Source of the DNA: Acinetobacter baumannii
GTDB lineage: Bacteria; Pseudomonadota; Gammaproteobacteria; Pseudomonadales; Moraxellaceae
Direction of reading: 5' to 3'
Assembly (NCBI RefSeq): GCF_009759685.1
Contig: NZ_CP046654.1
Span: 1,736,001-1,800,000 of the forward strand
DNA length: 64,000 nt
Part shown: piece after piece, positions 38,131-45,994 of the stretch
How positions within the stretch are numbered: the first letter of the stretch is position 1
Layout of the letters: every line of letters begins with the position of its first letter
The notes under the pieces: model-generated
Told to the model about the DNA's origin: nothing
What the model saw: only the letters and a program-made list of their open reading frames with translations
The model's database searches: none
Program-made: the position numbers and the translations under genes

Positions 38131-39325
38131 GCGGATTGCCATTATTGGTGCGGGGCCGGCTGGGTTAATGGCAGCTGAGGTACTGAGTCAGTATGCTTAT
38201 GAAATTGATGTGTTTGAGCAAAAACCTTCGGCTGCGCGTAAGTTTCTGATGGCTGGTAAAACAGGGCTAAATATCTCGCATGCTGAACCATTACCCCAGT
38301 TCATTGAACGTTATGACCATGCAGAATGGCTCAAACCGTGGGTTGAAAAATGGGATGCAGTCTGGATTCAGAACTGGATGAAAGGATTGGGAATAGACTC
38401 GTATGTGGGTAGTTCCGGTCGTATTTTTCCTGTTGAAATGAAAGCTGCTCCTTTGCTTCGCGCTTGGTTAAAACGGTTAGCAGAACAGCAGGTTAAATTC
38501 TTTTATCGTCATCGTTGTATTAATTTGCAAGGTACAACAGTGACTTTAGAAAACCAAAATAAACAGAACACTGCAACCTTTACCCAGCAATACGATGCAG
38601 TCGTGTTGGCTTGTGGAGCTGTCTCTTGGTCTCAATTGGGCAGTGATGGTGCTTGGCAACAATGGATGGATCAATCTTGTATTGAACCTTTTCAAGCAAG
38701 TAATGCAGGGGTATTGCATACTTGGTCAGCTTTTATGGAAAGCTGTTTTGGTGAGCCTTTAAAGCGTATCAATGCGTGGGTTGAACCCAGCCAAGTTACT
38801 CATGGTGATATTGTGATTACTCACTACGGTTTAGAAAGTGGGGTCATTTATAAACTCGGACGTGCCTTAAGAGAACAACAAAAACAAGGAAAAAGCTTAA
38901 ATCTATTTTTAGATTTATTGCCTGATGTAGAGCTTACACAGTTAGTTAAAAAGTTACAGGCTAGCAAAAAGCAATCGCTCACCAATATCTGGCGTAAAGC
39001 AGGCTTAGACACAGCTAAAATTAACTTAATTAGAGAAGTGGTTGATAAAGCACTATGGAGTCAACCAGAGACGATGGCGCAAAAAATGAAAGCACTTCAA
39101 ATTAAGTTAGATGGCTTTAGGCCTATTGAAGAAGCGATTAGCTGTGCTGGTGGTGTTAAGCAAGATGCATTAACTGAAAGTTTAGAGTTGAAACAAACCT
39201 CAGGTGTTTTTTGCTGTGGCGAAATGCTGGATTGGGATGCTCCTACAGGGGGATATTTGCTGACAGCATGCTTTGCTACGGGACGAGCAGCTAGTGAAGG
39301 TGTGCATTCATTCTTAGAGAAATAA
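38120..39325 (+). CDS. BaiN/HI0933-like FAD-dependent oxidoreductase (TIGR03862 type)
   Basis: A 401-residue flavoprotein when started at MSNKR (38120); an ATG 33 bases upstream is also possible but would lie deep in the preceding gene. The FAD motif IAIIGAGPAGLMAAEVL is at the N-terminus. GKTGLNISH is a variant of the family's GGGRCN motif. The C-terminal FAD contact CGEMLDWDAPTGGYLL is typical. The substrate is unknown. The shared transcript with the TrmB-like gene could mean both act on the same pathway, but this is inference. Confidence 0.82.
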   Translation: MSNKRIAIIGAGPAGLMAAEVLSQYAYEIDVFEQKPSAARKFLMAGKTGLNISHAEPLPQFIERYDHAEWLKPWVEKWDAVWIQNWMKGLGIDSYVGSSGRIFPVEMKAAPLLRAWLKRLAEQQVKFFYRHRCINLQGTTVTLENQNKQNTATFTQQYDAVVLACGAVSWSQLGSDGAWQQWMDQSCIEPFQASNAGVLHTWSAFMESCFGEPLKRINAWVEPSQVTHGDIVITHYGLESGVIYKLGRALREQQKQGKSLNLFLDLLPDVELTQLVKKLQASKKQSLTNIWRKAGLDTAKINLIREVVDKALWSQPETMAQKMKALQIKLDGFRPIEEAISCAGGVKQDALTESLELKQTSGVFCCGEMLDWDAPTGGYLLTACFATGRAASEGVHSFLEK

Positions 39326-39402
39326 CAACGAATTCGGTGCTATGTTTGATATGTGAAAAGTGTTATTTTTGAGCGATCAATAATAATAGGAGCCGGAATC
39401 GT

Positions 39403-39813
39403 ATGTCTCAAGCATCGCCAGTCTATCAGGGAAGTTGTTTATGTCAGGGTATTCGCTATGAAATTAAAGGCGATATCGGAGATATTATCCAATGCCATTG
39501 TCAACGCTGCCGAAAATCCAATGGAACAGCATTTGCAACGAATGCTCCTATCAATAGTGCAGATTTTAAAATTACGCAAGGTGAAGACCTTATCAAAAAA
39601 TTTGCTGTGAATGGTGTGTACCGTTGGTTTTGTAGCGAATGTGGTTCACCGCTTATTAGCTCGCGTGATGCTCAGCCTGAACTGTATCGTTTAAGAATTG
39701 GGACACTAGATACACCATTAGACCAAAAGCCGACAATGCATATTTTTGCTGCTTCAAAGGCAGAGTGGGAATGCATTCATGACGATTTACCGCAATATGA
39801 TGAACGTCCATGA
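39403..39813 (+). CDS. GFA-family zinc protein
   Basis: A 136-residue protein of the GFA (Gfa-like/CENP-V) family. Zinc ligands are visible as CxC (Cys12, Cys14), CHCQRC (Cys31, 33, 36) and CSEC (~77-80). Founding members were described as glutathione-dependent formaldehyde-activating enzymes, but most have no proven activity. AGGAG precedes the ATG. Single gene. Confidence 0.85.
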   Translation: MSQASPVYQGSCLCQGIRYEIKGDIGDIIQCHCQRCRKSNGTAFATNAPINSADFKITQGEDLIKKFAVNGVYRWFCSECGSPLISSRDAQPELYRLRIGTLDTPLDQKPTMHIFAASKAEWECIHDDLPQYDERP

Positions 39814-39862
39814 TTTAAAAAGTATGTTTTAATCAAATTGTAGATGATTTAATATACTTAAA

Positions 39863-39920
39863 ACAGGGAGATGGCATTCCTCCCTTGAAAAACCGCCGTA
39901 TTGGCTAATGATGCCTACGT
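39863..39920 (+). promoter_or_regulatory. Fluoride riboswitch (crcB motif)
   Basis: The sequence contains the characteristic blocks of the fluoride aptamer: GGGAGATGGCATTCCTCCC (first stem and loop), AACCGCC, and GGCTAATGATGCCTAC. It lies upstream of crcB, the usual target. The aptamer's 3' end CCTACGT (39914-39920) is exactly complementary to ACGTAGG (39948-39954), which offers an alternative fold when fluoride is absent. The family match is by recognition of the motif. Confidence 0.9.
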
Positions 39921-39959
39921 TACCCTCATGTATTTATAACGCTGGGTACGTAGGTTATT

Positions 39960-39987
39960 GCGTACTCTGCTTATTTTTGGAGTGCGC
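39960..39987 (+). promoter_or_regulatory. Expression-platform hairpin enclosing a Shine-Dalgarno
   Basis: GCGTACTC (39960-39967) pairs with GAGTGCGC (39980-39987) with one G-U. The 3' arm overlaps GGAG, the ribosome site of the leader ORF that starts at 39989. No T run follows, so control of translation rather than termination is more likely; this is inference. Confidence 0.5.
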
Positions 39988-39988
39988 C

Positions 39989-40036
39989 ATGTCACATTTC
40001 CCATCATTTTTGTTTGCTCTTTTAGCATCTCACTAA
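39989..40036 (+). CDS. Leader ORF (15 codons) upstream of crcB
   Basis: ATG at 39989, 6 bases after GGAG, encodes MSHFPSFLFALLASH and a stop whose last base overlaps crcB's own ribosome site AAGGGG (40036-40041). The peptide is short and hydrophobic. It may be a translated leader that couples riboswitch folding to crcB translation. There is no evidence of a function for the peptide itself. Confidence 0.4.
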   Translation: MSHFPSFLFALLASH

Positions 40037-40048
40037 AGGGGTGGTTCT

Positions 40049-40429
40049 ATGTATTATCCTTTACTTTCAATTGCCTTAGGTTCAGTTCTTGGGGCGTGGT
40101 TGCGCTGGTTTTTAGGTTTAAAACTGAACCCGATTTATCCGCAAATTCCGTTGGGTACTGTTACTGTTAATTTGGTCGGTGGCTTTATTATTGGTTTTGC
40201 GATGGCTTATTTTGCTCATAGCGATTTGAGCCCGAACTATAAACTTTTCGTAATCACAGGTTTTTGTGGCGCTTTAACTACATTCTCAACTTTCTCAATT
40301 GAGATCGTCACCTTATTACAAAGTGGTAAGTGGGGAATGGCAATGTTGGCCATTTCTATTCATTTAATTGGGTCTTTAATTTTTACGTGTTTGGGGTTGG
40401 CGACTTGTTATTGGGTAGCGGGGCATTGA
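40049..40429 (+). CDS. crcB: Fluoride channel Fluc/CrcB
   Basis: A 126-residue dual-topology fluoride channel that exports F- passively. Four membrane helices are visible. The family motifs GSVLGAWLRW, GTVTVNLVGGFIIG (with the conserved Asn) and GFCGALTTFSTFS (the Phe-box and sodium-site region) are intact. It is controlled by the fluoride riboswitch about 130 bp upstream. A single gene is enough, since the channel is a homodimer. Confidence 0.95.
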   Translation: MYYPLLSIALGSVLGAWLRWFLGLKLNPIYPQIPLGTVTVNLVGGFIIGFAMAYFAHSDLSPNYKLFVITGFCGALTTFSTFSIEIVTLLQSGKWGMAMLAISIHLIGSLIFTCLGLATCYWVAGH

Positions 40430-40551
40430 GTTTTTATATTTAAGAATTGACCATGATTTCAAGTTGTGAGAGCTCATCGAAGTTGAGTGTTGGGTAGGAT
40501 TTTCACGACGGAGTCTTATCGTTGAGTTATCTAATGGAAGCAGCTAATTAA

Positions 40552-40676
40552 GTTACTTTGGTTTTGCCCAAAGTAACCAAAGGCATCTGTCATTCGCAGA
40601 ACCTGTTCACTGAATCCATTTATCTTATGCTTTGCAAAAACAATCTTTTATTGACACTACGCAGGCTGCGAATGAC
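40552..40676. repeat. Structured intergenic repeat, copy B
   Basis: Second copy of the element at 17353-17476. Hairpin 1: GTTACTTTGG (40552-40561)/CCAAAGTAAC (40568-40577). Long-range stem: GTCATTCGCAG (40589-40599)/CTGCGAATGAC (40666-40676), with the same AA bulge and CCTG/CAGG extension (40602-40605 with 40662-40665). Sequence shared with copy A is limited to AACCTGTTCA and ACGCAGG plus scattered bases, while every stem remains paired. Confidence 0.75.
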
Positions 40677-40745
40677 GTTATCGCGTATCAAATGTAAGAG
40701 GCTAATAAAATAATTAAGAAAAATAAGGCATTTACTATCGTGACA

Positions 40746-40836
40746 GACGGCATGGATGCCGTCGTTTCGCTGTGCTACATGGATGTAGCATCAGCGCAAC
40801 AAAGGATTTTTGTTACTTTTCATCCTTGAAAAGTAA
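40746..40836. repeat. Palindrome cluster with CATGGATG cores
   Basis: Three inverted repeats follow copy B. GACGGCAT-GG-ATGCCGTC is at 40746-40763. TGCTACAT-GG-ATGTAGCA is at 40773-40790, extended by CGCTG/CAGCG. TTACTTTTCA/TGAAAAGTAA is at 40813-40836. The first two share the centre CATGGATG. No coding frame covers 40430-40931. This probably represents a dispersed REP- or MITE-like element. Confidence 0.65.
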
Positions 40837-40931
40837 GCTTAGCCTATACAATCCATCATTTGGATATCACTTCCATTTAAGGCAGTGCTCATAATAAAAA
40901 TTAAGTCGTTTCTATTATTTATTTAAATCTA

Positions 40932-41264
40932 TTACTTTTCAGTTAAAGCCTGACCTTCAAACTTCACACCATCCCAACCATTTTGCATAAACTGACGAAT
41001 ATTTTGGTGGTCAGTTCCCTCTGGGGTAGCCAATACAGATGCGTAGTGCTCTGCAAATAAACTTAAAGTTTGTGCTTGGTCTAAACCTTGTAACTTGGCA
41101 AAAGAGAAAACTTTCGCACTGCCTTGATTTTCAGTTGCAGCGTTATGCTGTGCGCCATTTTGAAAAGCTGTTGGAGTATGTTGGTAGCGTGCTTCAATAT
41201 AAGCTAAAACATCTGAAAATTTTGCTGTGCCTGCTTGTAATTGGGCAAGTAACTCTTGTGCCAT
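40932..41264 (-). CDS. HopJ-family protein
   Basis: A 110-residue cytoplasmic protein of the HopJ type III effector family (PF08888 type). The pattern FSDVLAYIEARYQHTPTAF, the FSFAKLQGL segment and FMQNGWDGVKFEGQAL are diagnostic. Despite the name the family is widespread in bacteria without type III secretion, and no such system is present here. Function is unknown. A perfect DnaA box (TGTGGATAA, 41384-41392) lies 120 bp upstream. Confidence 0.82.
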   Translation of the reverse strand: MAQELLAQLQAGTAKFSDVLAYIEARYQHTPTAFQNGAQHNAATENQGSAKVFSFAKLQGLDQAQTLSLFAEHYASVLATPEGTDHQNIRQFMQNGWDGVKFEGQALTEK

Positions 41265-41434
41265 AATCTTAAACTTCCTATCAAATGGGGCTTAAGCATA
41301 GCATTGAATACATGTTTTGAAAGCTTGAGAGCTATAAAAAATGATGGGTTGTTGAGAAAAATCAGAAGCGTTCTTGTGAAAATTGTGGATAAGTTTAACT
41401 TTATACACACCTTAGAAAATCATTAAAAAATGCA

Positions 41435-41478
41435 CATAAAAAAAGAAGCCTAAGTGGAGGAGATGAGTCTTAGGCTTC
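41435..41478 (-). terminator. Terminator after rpmE2
   Basis: GAAGCCTAAG (41445-41454) and CTTAGGCTTC (41469-41478) form a 10-bp stem. On the minus strand it is followed by a T run (A run at 41435-41444). Confidence 0.85.
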
Positions 41479-41516
41479 CAATGGTTTAAGTGTATTGGTT
41501 AAAACTTAACGTAAGA

Positions 41517-41771
41517 TTAACTCTTACGATTAAAGCGAGCGAAGCGTTTGTTAAAGCTTGCAACACGCCCTTCATTACTTGCTTGACGTACTTCACCTGT
41601 GTAGAACGGGTGTGATGCACTTGAAATATCAAGAGTCACATAAGGATAGACTTGTCCTTGATATTCTTTGGTTTGTTTAGTCTGAATGGTACTACCAATT
41701 AAGAAGTACACGTCTGCATTGGTGTCATGAAATAACACTTGTTGGTAAGCAGGATGAATATCTTTACGCAT
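41517..41771 (-). CDS. rpmE2: 50S ribosomal protein L31 type B
   Basis: Zinc-free paralogue of L31, 84 residues from the ATG at 41771 ([16 protein letters not shown]); the frame opens further upstream but the conserved start is here. The CxxC zinc motifs of type A L31 are absent, so it can replace the zinc form under zinc starvation. A Zur-type operator lies upstream, in agreement. The C-terminal [10 protein letters not shown] is typical. Confidence 0.93.
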   Translation of the reverse strand: MRKDIHPAYQQVLFHDTNADVYFLIGSTIQTKQTKEYQGQVYPYVTLDISSASHPFYTGEVRQASNEGRVASFNKRFARFNRKS

Positions 41772-41802
41772 GAGAAATTGTCCTAAATTATTTTTGATTA
41801 AA

Positions 41803-41823
41803 GAAATGTTATAACATAACATT
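41803..41823 (-). promoter_or_regulatory. Zur box upstream of rpmE2
   Basis: AATGTTATAACATAACATT (41805-41823) is a perfect 8-bp inverted repeat with a 3-base centre, preceded by GA. It matches the gammaproteobacterial Zur operator pattern GTTAT-nnn-ATAAC and lies about 32 bp before the rpmE2 start. Zinc starvation should relieve repression. Confidence 0.8.
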
Positions 41824-41872
41824 AAATAAGTCAATGTAACCCTAAAAAGGCTACATTGATAAGTAAATTAAG

Positions 41873-43171
41873 TTAGTTAGAAAGTGGTACAAGCTCTTCA
41901 AATAGATCGTTAAGATTGTCATGCACTTTTAAGTGAATGAGGTTCCAGTAGTGTCCTGAAATGGTTCTATTGACCATTAATGTATCTGGTGAAGGCTTAA
42001 AGACATCCCAATATTTTAAAGATTTCTTCACGAGTAGCATGCCATCATGATGTGATGAGTTCTCTGCAAAATCATAGGTTGTGGTAAGCGGGCGCAATAA
42101 CACTTCAATCCAGAGTTTATAAAGATCGCTCGGGAATTTACCTTTTTCTGCTAGTGAATGTAGTTCGAGTAATTCTGTTTCAATTAAGTCGATATCTTCA
42201 TGGCGAGCTGCATTCACCAGTCGTTTGAAACTATACACAATTTCATTGGAAAGTGTTTTAACACTGCCATAGTCATAAATAATCACACTACCATCTTGGC
42301 GGAAGGCAAAGTTACCTGGGTGGGGGTCACAGTGGAAACGTTTTAAAAAGAACATTTCTTGACCTAAAGCGCGGATTAGACGACGGCCAATTGTGTTTCG
42401 AATTTCGATAGGCCAAGAACTAGCAGTTTCAATGCTGTCACCTTGTTCAAGGCTTAAGGTTAAAATACGTCTTGAAGAGTAATCTTTATAAACAGTCGGG
42501 ATAATAATTTTGTCGTCTAATTTACTATGAAAAGTTTTAAAGACTTCAAGATTTTGAGCTTCGATTTCATAGTTAAGCTCTGCTGATAGACTATCTTGAA
42601 TCTCTGCAAAAAGCTGATCTTGTAGCTTTTTATCAATCTTAAGTACACCCATTAAGCGAAGGGCTAAACGTACTTGTTTTAAATCACTTTCACAGGCTTC
42701 ATCAACACCGGGATATTGAACTTTAACCACAACTTGTTCGCCACTTGGCAGAACAGCTTTGTGAACTTGCCCAATCGATGCAGCAGCAAAAGGTTCTTGT
42801 TCAAAAGATTTAAAGGCAACATTCAGTGGTTTGCCAAGCTCACGTTCAACTTGTTGCTGAATCGCTGCAAAAGGCATAGCTGGAGCTTGGCGTTGTAGTT
42901 TTGATATCGCTTTGGCGACTTCGGGCGGGAAGATATCTTTATATTGCGATGCAATTTGTCCGACCTTCATGACCGCACCTTTCATTTCTCCCAAGGTGTC
43001 TGCAATTTGAAGTCCGATATCTTGAAATAATTTTGTTTTTGCAGCCAGTTTCTGTTCTTCATCCGCAGTCAGGTTTCGAATCGAGTTAGAAACGGTTTTT
43101 GTTGCAATGCTCGCGGTCATTCCTGCAAGTTTCATAAATCGTTTGCCAGGTGAACTTGCATTCTTTGCCAT
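41873..43171 (-). CDS. ABC1/UbiB-family atypical kinase
   Basis: A 432-residue protein of the ABC1/AarF/COQ8 family. The family motifs are visible: KVGQIASQ (the KxGQ motif) near residues 65-72, the Ala-rich nucleotide loop AAASIGQVHKA (~120-130), catalytic HCDPHPGNF and metal-binding YDYGSVK. No C-terminal membrane helices like those of UbiB are seen, so it is a paralogue of UbiB rather than UbiB itself. The likely role is ATP-dependent support of quinone or lipid metabolism. Single gene. Confidence 0.85.
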   Translation of the reverse strand: MAKNASSPGKRFMKLAGMTASIATKTVSNSIRNLTADEEQKLAAKTKLFQDIGLQIADTLGEMKGAVMKVGQIASQYKDIFPPEVAKAISKLQRQAPAMPFAAIQQQVERELGKPLNVAFKSFEQEPFAAASIGQVHKAVLPSGEQVVVKVQYPGVDEACESDLKQVRLALRLMGVLKIDKKLQDQLFAEIQDSLSAELNYEIEAQNLEVFKTFHSKLDDKIIIPTVYKDYSSRRILTLSLEQGDSIETASSWPIEIRNTIGRRLIRALGQEMFFLKRFHCDPHPGNFAFRQDGSVIIYDYGSVKTLSNEIVYSFKRLVNAARHEDIDLIETELLELHSLAEKGKFPSDLYKLWIEVLLRPLTTTYDFAENSSHHDGMLLVKKSLKYWDVFKPSPDTLMVNRTISGHYWNLIHLKVHDNLNDLFEELVPLSN

Positions 43172-43428
43172 ATCTTCGATACCTCATTGACTACAACATA
43201 ATATTGCCTAGGTTTGATCATAGGTGACAAAACTTAAAAAGCCTATAAGAAATTGTTTATCTCCTGTAAGAAAATTTTCGAAAAACAAAATGTTATTTTT
43301 ATAGTAAAAAATATGAAAAGCTTTTGAAAATTCATTTCATAAACAAAGCTTTAATATCTATAAAGTCGCTGTTTTTTTAGTGCTAAGGTGAAGGGCATGT
43401 TAAATAAGAAATAGAGACAATAAAACTT

Positions 43429-44676
43429 ATGACCAGTCTAAATTCGTCCTATGGGCGCTCTCAAGCGGTTCCTTTATCTGTATTCGAGCAGTCGAAAGAC
43501 GCACATATTATTCGTTCTGATGAAGAGGCAATAGAGATTGCCAAGCAACTTGCTCAAGAATTTGCCCAAGAAGCATCAGATCGAGATAGAGAGCGCCGTT
43601 TACCCTTAAATGAAATTCAACAGTTCTCACAAAGTGGCTTGTGGGCCATTACAGTACCTAAGCAATTTGGTGGGGCGCAAGTCAAGTATCGAACTTTAGC
43701 GGAAGTGATCAAAACAATTGCGAGTGTTGACCCTTCTCTTGCTCAGTTGCCTCAAAACCACTTGGCTTTTATTGAACATTTAAGACTAGATGCGAAACCT
43801 GAACAGCAACAGTTCTTCTTTAACTTGGTGTTAAGAGGAATTCGTTTTGGCAATGCATTTTCCGAAAAACACAGTAAGACAGTAGCAGACCTCACTACCA
43901 CATTACGAAAGACCGAGCATGGTTATGAAATTAATGGCAAGAAATTCTTTGCAACGGGTGCCTTGCTCGCACATTGGATTCCAATTGTTGCTGTAAATGA
44001 ACTAGGACAACCTTATGCTGCACTTGTGCCACGTGAAACATCTGGGGTCAATATTATTAATGACTGGTCTGGTTTTGGACAACGTACTACAGCTAGTGGC
44101 ACGGTAGAGCTGAATCAGGTGCCAGTACGTGAAGAATATCTAGTTCCAATTTACCAAGCATTTGAGCGCCCAACACCAGCAGGTGCTATTTCTCAGTTTA
44201 TTCAGGCTGCGGTCGATGCCGGTATTGCGCGTGGTGCAATTGAAGAAACGATTCAATATGTCAAAAACCATAGCCGTGCATGGATTGATTCAGGTCTGGA
44301 AAAAGCCAGTGATGACCCTTACACAATTGCAAATATTGGTGACCTAAAAATCAAACTGCGTGCAGCAGAAGCGGTATTGGATTTGGCTGGAGATGCAATT
44401 GATCAGGCCATTGCCGATACCACCGAAGAACATGTAAACCAAGCCACCCTATTGGTTGCCGAGGCAAAAGTACTCACCACAGAAATTGCTATTTTGGCAG
44501 CCAATAAACTTTTTGAGTTGTCGGGTACGCGTTCTACTTTATCTGAACTCAACCTTGACCGTCACTGACGCAATGCCCGTACCCACACTTTGCATGACCC
44601 CGTGCGTTGGAAATATCACATTGTTGGTAACTATTATCTCAATGGAGTTCAGCCACCTCGTCATGCATGGAGCTAA
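43429..44676 (+). pseudogene. sfnB: SfnB-type acyl-CoA dehydrogenase-like oxidoreductase, interrupted by one TGA
   Basis: The frame encodes an SfnB-family sulfur-acquisition flavoprotein (DszC/acyl-CoA dehydrogenase fold). It reads normally to a TGA at 44566-44568 (codon 380) and then continues in the same frame to a natural stop at 44674-44676. Beyond the TGA it reads RNARTHTLHDPVRWKYHIVG, an expected C-terminus. Full length would be 415 residues, matching the 416-residue neighbour. The neighbour has Trp at this place (LDRFWRNARTVSSHNP versus LDRH-TGA-RNARTHTLHDP), so TGG to TGA is the simplest event. Loss of 36 C-terminal residues should damage FMN binding. It could be a strain-specific mutation or a sequencing error. 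Confidence 0.85.
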
Positions 44677-44709
44677 ATTGAAAGAAAAAACAAAATTAGG
44701 AGAATAACG

Positions 44710-45960
44710 ATGACAACAGCTCAAATTGAATTAGAAGAACTGTCGGTCGGTGCTGATTACGAAAAGGTTGCAAACAGATTTCGTCCCATTTTTGAAAAAA
44801 TTGCACAAGGTGCAATTCAACGGGAAAAAGAGCGAATCTTGCCTTTTGAGCCGATTCAGTGGTTAAAAGAAGCCAAGTTGGGCGCTGTACGAATACCCCG
44901 TAAATATGGTGGAGATGGGGTTTCATTACCTCAACTGTTCCAGCTTTTGGCAGAGTTAGCAGAAGCTGATTCCAATATTGTGCAAGCTTTACGAGGTCAT
45001 TTCGCATTTGTTGAAGACCGCTTGGTTGCTCATAAAGAGCATTCTCAGGAAGTCTGGTTTCAGCGCTTTGTACAAGGTGATTTAGTCGGGAATGCGTGGA
45101 CAGAAGTTGGAAACGTACAGATCGGCGATGTCGTTACTCGTGTCACCAAAGACGCTTCGGGTAACTTGGTGGTAAATGGTGAAAAGTACTATTCAACAGG
45201 AAGTATTTTTGCAGACTGGATTGATTTATTTGCTTACGATGAAGTAAATGACCGTCATGTGATTGCTGCTATTTACCGCCATGAAACAGGGGTGAGCGTG
45301 ATTGATGACTGGGATGGTTTTGGTCAAAAGACAACGGGCAGTGGTACTTTAAAAGTACATCAGGTTCATTTGCCAGCTTCACACCTTATTCCATTTGACC
45401 AACGTTTTAAATATCAGACCGCTTTTTATCAGGTGGTGCATCTTGCAACTTTAACGGGTATTGCGCGTGCCGCGGTTGAGACATTTAGTCAGGAAATTCG
45501 TGAACGTAAACGTATTTTTAGTCATGGTAATGGTGACTTGGTTCGTCACGACCCACAAGTTTTACAAGTGGTCGGCAAAGCCTCAGCTCAAGCGTATGCA
45601 AGTGAAGCAATTACCTTAAAAACCGCTGAGGTACTGCAAAAAGCCTATGAAAGCCATTTTGCTGAATCCGAAGTGAAAGAGCATCAGTTCAATGTGGATG
45701 CCGAGCTTGAATCGGCACAAGGACAGGTGGTGATTTCTAATCTAGTACTCGATTTAACAAGCCAGTTATTTAATGCCTTAGGGGCCTCGGCGAGTAGCCA
45801 AGTGAAACAACTTGACCGTTTCTGGCGTAATGCTCGGACTGTGTCTTCACATAATCCGCTTATTTACAAAGAAAAAGTGATTGGAGATTGGGAAGTAAAC
45901 CGTACGGATTTACCATTTGTCTGGCAAATTGGAGCAAGCCCACGGGCAAAATCTGCATAA
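44710..45960 (+). CDS. SfnB/DszC-type flavin-dependent oxidoreductase
   Basis: A 416-residue paralogue of the preceding interrupted gene, separated by 33 bp, with GGAGAATAACG before the ATG. The acyl-CoA dehydrogenase-like N-terminal (LPFEPIQWLKEAKLGAVRIPRKYGGDG), the middle beta domain (VNGEKYYSTGSIFADW) and the C-terminal helical domain ending in LDRFWRNARTVSSHNPLIYK match the family, which oxidises sulfur-containing or related substrates using reduced flavin. It probably forms an operon for organosulfur use. The exact substrate is unknown. Confidence 0.82.
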   Translation: MTTAQIELEELSVGADYEKVANRFRPIFEKIAQGAIQREKERILPFEPIQWLKEAKLGAVRIPRKYGGDGVSLPQLFQLLAELAEADSNIVQALRGHFAFVEDRLVAHKEHSQEVWFQRFVQGDLVGNAWTEVGNVQIGDVVTRVTKDASGNLVVNGEKYYSTGSIFADWIDLFAYDEVNDRHVIAAIYRHETGVSVIDDWDGFGQKTTGSGTLKVHQVHLPASHLIPFDQRFKYQTAFYQVVHLATLTGIARAAVETFSQEIRERKRIFSHGNGDLVRHDPQVLQVVGKASAQAYASEAITLKTAEVLQKAYESHFAESEVKEHQFNVDAELESAQGQVVISNLVLDLTSQLFNALGASASSQVKQLDRFWRNARTVSSHNPLIYKEKVIGDWEVNRTDLPFVWQIGASPRAKSA

Positions 45961-45963
45961 AAT

Positions 45964-45993
45964 AAAAAAAGCCGATGTTTCATCGGCTTTTTT
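45964..45993. terminator. Bidirectional terminator between the oxidoreductase gene and abeM
   Basis: AAGCCGATG (ending 45977), TTT loop and CATCGGCTT (45981 onward) with flanking A7 and T6 tracts. It serves both convergent genes. Confidence 0.9.
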
Positions 45994-45994
45994 A

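Noticed and set aside
40430..40931. CRISPR array or insertion sequence
   Set aside because: Repeats are palindromes of differing sequence without regular spacers, and no transposase frame is present.
41384..41392. Perfect DnaA box upstream of the HopJ-family gene
   Set aside because: A single 9-mer with no neighbours of the same type; expected by chance at this frequency in a chromosome. Contrast with the recD array.
44566..44568. TGA as selenocysteine codon
   Set aside because: No SECIS-like hairpin was evident, the paralogue has Trp at this position and the family does not use selenocysteine; a nonsense mutation is simpler.
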